A DNA stretch of 64,000 nt from Lamellibrachia luymesi. Taxonomy: Eukaryota > Annelida > Polychaeta > Sabellida > Siboglinidae. The stretch lies in assembly GCA_009193005.1 (NCBI GenBank), contig SDWI01000221.1, forward strand, positions 412,949 to 476,948, given 5' to 3'. Under the pieces are notes generated by a model. The model was given only the letters and a program-made list of their open reading frames with translations. It searched no databases and had not been told where the DNA came from. This document shows positions 22,736 through 34,700 of this stretch, in pieces. A program made the position numbers and the translations under genes. Positions within the stretch are counted from its first letter, which is position 1, and each line of letters opens with the position of its first letter.

Positions 22736-25700
22736 GTATTCAACTGTCAACAACTACGAGGCCCTATGTAATGAATATGTTCAACAAGTTGGTTGAATAG
22801 ATTAGTATAGATAGAACATGAAACGTACAAGTGAGTAAACGTTATAATTGTGTTCAGAAGAGAATCTACACTGAACTACAAGGCCCATCAAACATTGTCT
22901 GCAGATACGTTAACCTTGAATTTGTTCTTGTATTTCATAAGTAATTACGAGTATAACTATAAGCACTAGTAAGTAATTTTGTTGAGACCATTCAGGCATG
23001 GTGACATCAGCCATCAACCACACCTGTAATGGCAGGCATATATTGCTGAACTTTTGCTGTGCATTGCACGTTTGTACAACTAGCAACAATTTTCCATAGT
23101 GTGGTTGTGCGATTGGGTCGGTGGTCTGTGACATTGCACAACAAAAGTTGTTGCAACTTGCGTACCACCACGATCCTAATGTTATTGTCTGGAACAACAT
23201 GCACTCATGCCCCTAGTGGTGTGGTTTGGTTTGAATCCGATATACACCTAGCACCAATTTCTGCCCGTTGCCGCGACTGACGTTTGCGCGATGTTGCGTC
23301 ACAGATAGGCGTACATTGCCAAACTCTGTGTGACGTTGCGTCACAGATAAGCATACATTGCCCAACTCTGCGTGACGTTGCATCAGAAATAAGCGTACAT
23401 ATTTGTGACATTGTGTCACAAATAAGCGTACATTGCCCAACTCTGCATGACGTCGCATCAGAGATAAGCATACATTGTCCAACTCTACGCGACGTTGCGT
23501 CACAGATAAGCATACATTGCCCAACTCTGCATGATGTCGCATCACAGATAAGCGTACATTGCCCATTGCTCATCTCTGCATGATGTCGCGTCAGAGATAA
23601 GCATACATTGCCCAACTCTGCGCAACGTCACATTAGAGATAAGCGTACATTGCCCAACTCTGAGTGATGTTGTGTTGGAGATAAGCTTACATTGCCCCAC
23701 TCTGCATGACGTCGCATCACAGATAAGCATACATTACCCAACTCTGTGCAACGTCACGTCACAGATAAGCGTATATTGCCAAATTCTGCGTGACATCTCA
23801 TCACAGATAAATGTACATTGCCCAACTCTGTGTGACATCGCGTCACAAATAAGCATACATTGCCCAACTCTGCGTGACATCGTGTCACAAATAAACATAC
23901 ATTGCCCAATTCTGTGCGACGTCACATCACAAATAATCGACCATTGCCCAAGTCTGCGCGACGTTGCATCACACATAAGCATACATTGCCCAACTCTGTG
24001 TGATGTTGCATCAGAAATAAGCGTACATTGCCCAACTCTGCGTGACATCGTGTCACAAATAAGCGTACATTGCCCAACTCTGCACGACATCGCATCAGAG
24101 ATAAGCATACATTGCCCAACACTGTGCAACGTCACGTCACAAATAATCGACCATTGCCCAACTCTGCACGACGTTGCATCACAGATAAGCATATATTGCC
24201 CAACTCTGCGTGACGTTGCATCAGAAATAATCGTACATTGCCCAACTCTGCGTGACATCATGTCACAAATAAGCGTACATTGCCCAACTCTGCGTGACGT
24301 CGCATCAGAGATAAAGATACATTGCCCAACTCTGTGCGACGTCGCGTCACAAATAAGCGTACATTGCCCAACTCTGCATGACATCGCATCACAGATAAGC
24401 ATACATTGCCCAACTCTGCGTGACGTTGCGTCATAGATAAGTATACATTGCCCAACTCTGCATGACGTCGCATCAGAGATAAACGTACATTGCCCAACTC
24501 TGTGTGACGTCGCATCTCAAATAAACATGCATTGCCCAACTCTGTGCGACGTCACATCAGAGATAAGCGTACATTGGCCAACTCTGTGTGATGTTGCATC
24601 AGTGATGAGTGTACATTGCCCAACTCTGTGGAGCGTCGCTTCACAGATCAGCATTGCCCAACTCTGCGTGACGTTGCGTCAGAGATATGCTTACATTGCC
24701 CAACTCTGTGCGACGTCTTGTCACAGATAAGCGAACAATGCTCAACTCGTACGTATGTACATTGCACGAGTCAACTGATCTGTTTTAAGTCAAACGCACG
24801 ACTCACAACAAAAGTTTAGCGCTGTAGCCACACATTTTAATAATTCTCTAATTTTACCCATTTTTATTGAAGCTCTGGGGTGTGTGAACAAGAACTGGTT
24901 TCACGACCTGTCCCTGAAAGCATGTGTTGTGGAACACAAGGGGTTAAATGGAACACCCCACTTGGCTGCCCAAGATGTCTCTGTGGTGTACCCCAATGAT
25001 GGACTGACTGCCAAACTACAAGAGGATGACAGCACACAGCTCCACAACCCCAGGATGAGCACCCCAGTTGGGGTAGCACCACCCCTGTTCAGCCCAGCAG
25101 GGCCCCACGGTGCCATCTGTGTCGTGGAAAGTGGCAGTCATTGGAAAAGGGTTAATTCAGGTAAAAGGGTAATGTTGCATCAGTGTTTCTTTAAATAGTG
25201 CAACAGTTTTTAATTTTGTTTGAATAAAAAAATTGTTTAGCACATTTTTGCTGGATAATATCCACAAGCAAATCATTTCACTCACAGAGAATCTGTTTCT
25301 CTAATTCTGTTATTAAAATCACAAATACTGAAGTTGACTTTTTTATTTGAGCTGAAGGAGAATGTTTTGCAAAGAAGACGATATAGCATAATGCGTGCAT
25401 GCAGTATTTGTGCATGTATCTATTAATAGCATCACAGTGTGCAAGTTTGGCACAAATGCATTATTATTTATTTGCTAAAAATCATCCAGGTGATGATGCA
25501 GTCGGTCGCTGAGCCTTGTAGATCAATTGATAAAAAAGTCTTTCAAAATACACGTCTGGATAAAATATGTACAATCATTGTAAAGTAATATAAACATAAT
25601 AATAAATTATATTAAAATATAACATAAAATATAAGACAAAAATATTTTTATAATGTTATACTTTACTGTAATATATAATTTAAACCATATATTTGTAAAT

Positions 25701-28700
25701 AATATATGTATGTATATATAGGGGAGAGTGGGGAGGACTGTAGGAGAACTGTAGAAGAGAGTGGGGAGATTTGGTAGGGGAGAGCGGGGAGAACTGTAGG
25801 GGAGAGTGCGGATAATGGTAGGGGAGAGCGAGGAGAACTAGGACAGTATATTTAGTTTGTTATGTTTGTTTTCTTCACACATTGAGTGTCAACAATTTCA
25901 CATATTTAACCCTAGGAGTGACCAATAATAAATTGTAGCCATACATATTAGCTACAAAATAAAACAAAAATGATCAAATATGTTGAGAACTTTTATTTTT
26001 ATGATTTTTTCCAACACTGGACTATGCCGATTCAGACAGGCCCATCGGTCCCGCGTCGTTTACTGTGGTAGTGTGGGTGTTGAAGCCGGCGGAAATCACG
26101 ATGGCAACTTGCTGATATTCACCTCAAAAAAGCCCACAACATTGTTCTAAGTGTCTGAACTAGTATAATAGCGTGATTCACTAATGCTGTCATTCAATTT
26201 GCCAAAACATTGATGCGGAAACTTGAAATAATCCGGCCTAAAGTGAACTGACATAGAACTAAGTGAGAAAACAAAATGGCGGATTAGTAAATAAAAAGCT
26301 TAGATGGCCCAGACAACACGTGTTGTAACAACGATCTTTCATTTGCTGCATATAGCCCGCTCACTCATTTACATGTATTCGAATAGGCCAGTCATAGATC
26401 TTTCCAAAGGTATAACTTGTTACATATTTAGATGCTATGAATGGAAACGTAAATTTATTCTGCGGAGCATAGTAAAAGCAGCAAAATATGGGCGCCAACT
26501 ATGTAATACATTTTGTAAGCTAGATTGTCATTAACTATCATCGACCATGCTCATGAATAAATATGAACCAGAACGAAGAGTGATTCAGCTTTCAAATGAT
26601 ACCATTTGTTCCCGTATGAGATACTGGATACCAAAATCGGCTGGAACGCTTTTCGCACTGATCGTGCGGGCCAAATTCGGCCCAGTGGTCACTCCTAGGG
26701 TTAATGTTGCAGCATCTACTAAAATTTATTTTCATTTATAGGAACATTCCCTGTCTTCCATCATAGGTTCATCCCTGAGCCCAGCAACTCCCGGGCCAAG
26801 TGGGATGATTCCAGGACTGGGTTGTGTGACCCCTGGTGTGGGTACAGTAACCCCCGGGGTTGAGACATTTACCCCACTGAGCACCCTGATGAACCAGGGC
26901 AACACAAGCAATATGTGTGGCTGTCAACAAGGAAGGTAAGTTTTATTGACATTGAGAGAGTTTGAGGACATAAAGCTACATTTATTCTTTTATAAAATAC
27001 CAATACTGACAATAAATGGAAGTTCATACACATATTACTCATGAATTCGGCTATTGCGAAATAGTTAAGTCATGAAGTTATTTTGACATCTCATAGTAGT
27101 TTTAACAGTAGATAAAATGTAGGTATGAATGCCTTGTCATACTATCTCGGCACTAAAAGTAAAAAAATATGTACCTGCAAATTATTCAGCGATAACATAT
27201 TGAATCATTAATCAACCCAATAAATTCCTGGAGGAGATTATTTACAGGTACATAATTTTTTATATGAACAACAAAATATTGTTGATTCCAGTTCTGTTTT
27301 TTAACATCTTGCCACTGCTGGCATTTACACTATCAATATTGTTGATGTCAGTTCTGTTTTTTAACATCTTGCCACTGCTGGCATTTACACTATCAATAGT
27401 GTTGTTGCCAGTTCTGTTTTTTAACGTTTTGCCACTGCTGGCATTTACACTATCAATAGTGTTGTTGCCAGTTCTGTTTTTTAACGTCTTGCCACTGCTG
27501 GCATTTACACTATCAATCGATAATTAGCCTATTAATTGATCCTATGTGATACTTTCATATTTCCAATAATAATGTGCGCATTATCTTCTAATTATGCTTC
27601 TTCACCTCGCCTCAACGAAGACACAGGCCATGTGGTGATGGAACAGGAACTATTTTAATCCATATACTATTGGATTTAAAATGAAAACAACATCTAAAAG
27701 TTGTACATAAAAAATTGTATACAAAGAAAGTTTATTTTTGTAATTCTAAAATTTAGGATGATGCAGTGTTCGCTTGGTGTTGCTAAATGCATCGAGGTTG
27801 TATAAGACGGACAGGGTATGGACGTAATCCCTCATGGACGAAACCCCTCAGACGGTATTAGATCATTGAAACCTTTTATTCCATAGAACTAAATATGAAC
27901 TCAAGTGTGTACAAGGAGTACCCCATGCAAAGAGTATCCATGAAATGCAATCAGTGAGTTCAAACAAACATTTCTAATTTAAATCCTAACTTATCTGCAA
28001 CCCTGTCTCAAACATTAGCTCAAGTCTACTCGTAGAAACCTGTGAAAGCAACTAAATTTATTTGTGCACCTATAAACCTCCTAAACTAACTCATACCTTT
28101 TATTCTGGGGACTCTTTGTTGCACAGAATCAAATATGAATTCAGATAAACTCAGATGAAGAGTATCCATGAAATACAATCAGTGTTCAAAGTAACCAGTC
28201 TCTTGCAAACATTAACTCAAGTCTACTCACAAAATATACAGACGTGTCTCATAAACAACTTATACCAGTACATTAGTAATGTTCAGCCTAAATCATATAT
28301 CACCTATCCTATTTCTAAAAAGGTGATTCCTCTAAAATTGTGAGGGTTTGTCCTATTTCTAAAAAGGTGATTCCTCTAAAATTGTGAGGGGTTTGTCCGT
28401 GAGGGGTTTTGTCCATGAGGGGTTTTGTCCGTGAGGGATTTTGTCCGTGAGGGGTTTTGTCCATGAGGGGTTTTGTCCATGAGGGGTTTTGTCCATGAGG
28501 GGTTATGTCCTACACTCCATACACTCAAGACAGACAGTGTCTTAGGGTAAGGAGTTCTGGGTCCATATAGTACTGGGGAGAAGGGTTCTTTGACTAAAGC
28601 TACTTTGTGTTCTTTAGTTTAGTTATCTGCTTTCACTCCGCTGATAAAGGCAGCAAGACAAGGTCAACATTTTCGATGATGAGAATCAAGTTTCTAAACA

Positions 28701-31700
28701 TTGTTTAATTTAACAAAACAAGAAAACCAATTTTCTATATTTTCAAGTACTTTCATTAAGAAATGTTCAATACATTATTTCAATGAGTATCTTTATTCAT
28801 TCCATTTGTTTATATTAATCTTTATTTATTTCAATGTGTACATGAAAAATTGTTGGTGTCTCGATAAGCCAATGGCTTCCTTGTGCACTTGCCATCTGGG
28901 CCTATGCCTTGGATGACAATCTTGTTAAACAAACATAATTGAAAAAGTAACATCATTACTACATTGTTGTTCTACATTACATAACTAAAATATGTAGAAA
29001 AAAGGTAACCATGAAGACGGGGAATACTTAAATTGCTTGCCCCATTATAAATCAGACTTGGTAATACCAAATAATTAGAACATCCAGTGTCATTATTTGT
29101 AACACATTAATAGTGGACTTGTGTGTCTCCATCTGCCTGGCCAAATTGTCAGCTCTCTACTGACCACTGGTCATTACTAATCAAGGGGACCCAATAACAG
29201 TAGTTATCTGCTCTGTACAAGACTGGAACACAAAACACCCCATTGTTTCTGCAACACCCATTCTGTCTGGGGTATAATGAACTCACAGGACCTTGTAATG
29301 ACAGCACTGTGTCAAGAGTTGTCCTTGTTCTATTGTTAGCCACACCTTCTCTCATGACTGAGTCTCATTGGCAATGATTGACTCTACTTTTACTTTTCAC
29401 CACCACATATTTGTAGAAAAAACTACTGAATTGTTACATAAATCATTCTTTGTTGATTTACGTACAGTGTAGTAACAAATTTGGATAACGCATCCTAAGG
29501 TTTTGTTTGCATTTTCTATCAGTTTGTTTTTGTATTGTTATGCTATATGTGTAGGGGAATCATCATTTAATATCTGTAAAATAAACGGACTCAAATCACA
29601 GCATTTCTAAGTTTTGGGCAGAAATAAAATAATCAGACATTTGGGAAACATTCAGATTAACAGTATTAAAAAATGTTTTGCTACCACCTCAAATTGGTTT
29701 AAGTATCAGAAATGTTTAAGCAACATGTTTGAGAATATGTTCTGAAACAGTTGGGAATGTTTGGTGTATATTCTTAATTGTTTTTAATTTACTGGAATCT
29801 AAGAAGAATTTACAAGATTAGTGCCCAATTGCATCAGTTATCAACAAGGTCATCATCCAAAACAAAATACTCCAGATGATAGGTGGATAAAGAAGCCATT
29901 TATTGATCCCAAACCCAGAAATAGCTTGAAGAAAATGTCAGAAACAAAACTGCAGTCAGTCTCTTGAAACCTGTTCCTGTTAGGCAGCTGTCTCTTTCTG
30001 CCATGAAAGCTCCAAACAAGGGAGTTAATTAGTGTTTGACAAAGAGTGACAGACTGGCTTCTGGACAGAGCACATTCAGGTGTGACCAAGTTTCCTGCAG
30101 AGATTCACTAAAGCGTGACACCTATTGTTTCACAGCCAGGATGATTGCATTGTCTGCACACCTGATGCCAGCAATGTGGCTTCAGGGACTTGAGTTCCTC
30201 TAACTGAGTTGGCTCAGCACTTGGATTGCATAAAGATGAACGCATGGAGAGATGAAATCATAATCGTTATCATGAAGTCTCGGTGTGGATCAGCTCGACC
30301 GTGGTCAGCCATTGAGAAACAGCTTGACCGGACCTGTGACCAACTCAAAGTTCTACACCACCGTATCGAGAAGCTCCGTGTACGCCAGCAACGTTACACC
30401 AAGCAAGGCAGCTGTGCTTTTGTTTACTGCCTGCAGATGGAGCTGCAGGTGGTTGAGAGGGTCTATGCGATGTATTACAAGTACGGGGAAATGAAAGCCG
30501 TTCAGCTGATGGTACTTGACCGGGGAAGTGACCAGCAAGGTGACCGCTGTGGGGTGACCACGTGAGCATCCAATTGAATAACGGTTCTTTTCAGAGCCAC
30601 AAACCAAATTGCTCTCTTCAGAGCAACAATCCTCTCCGGAGAGAGTAATTCTACACAGTTGATATGCTGTTGTTACGTTGTATTTACAAAACACACACTC
30701 TACAAATGTCATGGCCAACAACGAGTCCCAAACAAAGATATGTTAGATTATGAACAGCTGGATATAATATAATAAAGAATAATATAACACATTGACACAC
30801 ATGATCCAAGAGTAGGCAAACTGGATGTAGTCCTTGATTGGCCAACATGCGAACTGGGAATTTGTTTCAGAATTAGGCATAAAACCAGAGTAGACAAAGA
30901 GGAAGTAGGCGAAATGGACATGAATTTGCCAAAGTACACGTCCATAACTTGTGGTCATATTTTGGAATAAAATGTACATGAAAATACTGCACAGAATAGC
31001 AAGGTTTTAGTAACAGCAGTGTGATTAAAATACACTGATGTGTTGAAGAAACCGTGTACATGCTTGGTGTATGTATTATAAAGATGTACATACATAAACT
31101 TGGTGTACATATTATAAAGATGTACATACATAAACTGGGTGTATGTAGTATAAAGATGTACATACATAAACTGCAGTGACTTCAGAATGCCGCCACTCGT
31201 CTTATAACTCACCATGTTCGCAGCAACAGTGCACTACTGCGCCAGCTGCACTGGCTGCATCACATTACGTACAAGATAGCTGAGCTCACGTATAAGGCGT
31301 TGAACACTGATCTCTCGCCTTCACTGCACTGCTGTCTACACACAGACTCTTATTTCCATCTATAAACCAGCCAGACGTCTACGTTCTGCTGAGAGTAACA
31401 TTCGGGTGGTTGTGAGGTTGTGAGCTAGAGCTGGGGACTGCACATTCGTTCACGCAGCTACTGCAGTGTGGAATACTCTGTTGACTGACATCACTGTCAC
31501 ATCCAAAATGTCTCTTACATCTTTCAAGGCAGCTTTAAAGCCTCACCTTTGTGTTACACTTAGATTAATACAGCATAATTTTAGCCTAATTTATTGATAT
31601 TTTAGCCTAATTATATGATATCTTACTTTATTTTTAAACCCATATTGTTTTAACACACTATATATTTATATGTTTGTATTTATATTACTCAGTTTTAACT

Positions 31701-34700
31701 TCTTGATGTTTATATTCAAATTTATTTTGTGGATTAATTAACCTGTTGTAGCTGATTGATGGTGATATTTATCTTATTTAACTAATGTATTTATTTTAAC
31801 ATTTATGTCACTTGCTTTCATCTACTGATGTTTATACAGTATTGTCTTAATTATTTATTCGCATATTTAAATTTGTTTTATTTGTGCTGTTGGTTTATTT
31901 AAATTTGTTTCATTTTTACTATTTATGTATTAGTTGTATGTACAATGTTGCAAACTTTTATGGATATGGAGCTATATAAAAATAAATAATATTATAATTG
32001 TAATAAAGAAACACTAGTGACTCAAGTACCCATGTACTTAGTATTTTACCTTTGCATGCTAGGGTAATAGTTGAAGGATAGGGTAAGTAATAAGTGAAGG
32101 CTAAGGTAAATACTAAGGGAAAGTTATGGTAAATAGTAAGTAAAGGCTAAGGTAAATAATAAGTGAAGGCTAAGGTAAATAATAAGTGAAGGCTAGGGTA
32201 AATAATAAGTGAAGGCTAGGGTAAGTAATAAGTGAAGACTAAGGTAAATATTAAGTGAAGGCTAGGGTAAATAATACGTGAAGGCTGGGGTAAATAATAA
32301 GTGGAGGCTAGGGTAAGTAATAAGTGAAGGCTAAGGTAAATATTAAGTGAAGGCTAGGGTAAATAATAAGTGAAGGCTAGGGTAAGTAATAAGTGAAGGC
32401 TAAGGTAAATACTAAACGAAGGCTAGGTTAAATAATAAGTAAAGGCTAAGGTAAACACTAAGTGAAAGCTAGGGTAAATAATAAGTGAAGGCTAAGGTAA
32501 ATACTAAGTGAAGGCTAGGGTAAATAATAAGTGAAGGCTAGGTTAAATAATAAGTGAAGGCTAAAGTAAACACTAAGTGAAGGCTAGGGTAAATAATAAG
32601 TGAAGGCTAGGGTAAATAAAATACCATAATGAACAGAATAACCAATGGACATATTTTTTTTGCAAATTAGCATTATAACTGAAAATGCATCAATGTGCTT
32701 AAAATAAATACACCATGCACCAAAGCACAACAATACATTCAAGTTTACGGAAGGTTCTTAAAAAGAAAAACAGATGCTAAAAATATAGAGTTCTTGTATG
32801 TACGTACTTTTGTCATTTCAGCTCCATCAAGCACTTGTTTAAGACGCCCTCTAGTGTAGGAAGTGGTGTATCACGAAACCGTCGGGTCATGCAGTTGGCT
32901 GGCATTGATCTAAATGAGACGGATATTTCGTGGACAGAGTCTCTTGCCACCCCGTCTAACCTTCACACACTACGGTCAGGTAAGTCGTCATATTTCTTAA
33001 TGAAAATTATGGATTATTTCGAAGAAGGAAAATATTAATAAATGATTTAATCAGGAAGTGGTCAATATATTAAAGTGCTCAAAGTCTGCTCCATTTGTAT
33101 TTTTAAAATATTTTAAGTGGATGTTTTGTAGTTGTTTCTGTTAATTTTAACGATCAGTTGTTCATCATGGAATTTTTTGTTTGAGGTTGTAGTAGCATTT
33201 TGTACTTTTGGTTCCATTTTATTGTGTGCCGTAGGTGGACCTCAAGTAACTGAAGAGCAACCACACGATGACAGCACCAGAGATACTGTTGAGAATATCG
33301 TAAGTTGCAGTGATAATTAGGACTACCATTTTAATATATTCATAATCCTTCATTGTTTTGTTTGCCAGACATAATACAAACATAGCACAAACATAACAAA
33401 CATTATGTTATGTTGATAATCGTCTTTTTAAGCTCAACAGAGAATTATCAACCGATTTCATGTGGCCATAATTTATTGAATTAATTTATCAAATCTTTAC
33501 CACTTTCACTTCACAGAAATTGGTCAACTGACCTGTGTCATGTTGAAGCCATTGTTGTGTGTAGGCTTGTTTTAGTGTGGAATAAAGATGTTATGTTTTA
33601 GTGTGGAATAAAGATGTTATGTTTTAGTGTGGAATAAAGATGTTATGTTTTAGTGTGGAATAAAGGTGTTATGTTTTAGTGTGGAATATAGATGTTATGT
33701 TTTAGTGTGAAATAAAGATGTTATGTTTTAGTATGGCCATGTTATGTTTTAGTGTGGAATAAAGATATTATGTTTGATACACACCAAGACTCAAGTGTCT
33801 GTTACAACATAAATTGCACCACAAGCACGCATGTTTTATGCAAAAAAATAAAAAAGTCATGAATCCCAACTTTGAAAATGAGAGAAAACTAGGATTTTGC
33901 CAACCATATTATCATTATTATTAGAGTACTGTAATTATTATAATATGAGAATATGAGAAATTCAAATTATAATAAAACTCCTTTAATTTTACTCTTTGGC
34001 AGATTGAAGCACTTCTTGTGTTGTTTTGAAGCTTGTGTTGTTGTCACAGGGCGTGGCTCGGATGCTATTCTCACCCCGGGGTACGGTAGCGACCTCCCAG
34101 GAAGAGGAAATGCTTCCCCTCAACAATACAATCCCCGAGGAGATGGAGGGGGTAAAAGAGACAGAAACCTCGGAGAGTCTGAGAGTTCTGACTCCCACAG
34201 GTGTCTCACTTGATATACTGGTAGGAGAACAATATGCATTACTTACTTAGTCATGTTCCCAAGCATTGAGCCGAAGCAACATTTCCCAAATGCAGTCTGT
34301 CTTAGGACGAGTTTTCATTTCTTTCCAGGTGGTTCCAAGGTTCCTAATTTCTTCTGTGACTGAGCGTCTCCAACTAGTGGTCGTCTATGTTGACTCTTCC
34401 CTTGTCAATGCTCACAGCCAATCATAAACTAGACATTCAAACGTTGCTCACATGGTCAGACTTCCATCATTCTCTCATTTTGTTGGCAGCTCTGCCACGT
34501 CCTCATGCAGGGCGTGTATGGAATAATTTCTTTTCTTTTCAGTAACATGTTACTTATGTGCCACACTTGTGTGACTAGAGTATCGCAGCTGAACTTATTA
34601 GTTTTTAGCCAAGCTATACTAACAATGTGTATCTTTTAAAAATCTTAATGGTTTCAAGACTGTCACCACAGCGTGTATTCGTTTATAGGTTGATATCCGA

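Noticed and set aside
23672..24436. 254-codon open frame in BRCA2 intron 2
   Set aside because: Produced by the 42-bp satellite; equally long frames exist on the other strand.
23281..24740. CRISPR-like array
   Set aside because: Contiguous tandem units with no unique spacers, in an animal intron.
27264..27527. 87-codon hydrophobic frame resembling a membrane protein
   Set aside because: Four copies of a 60-bp minisatellite in intron 4.
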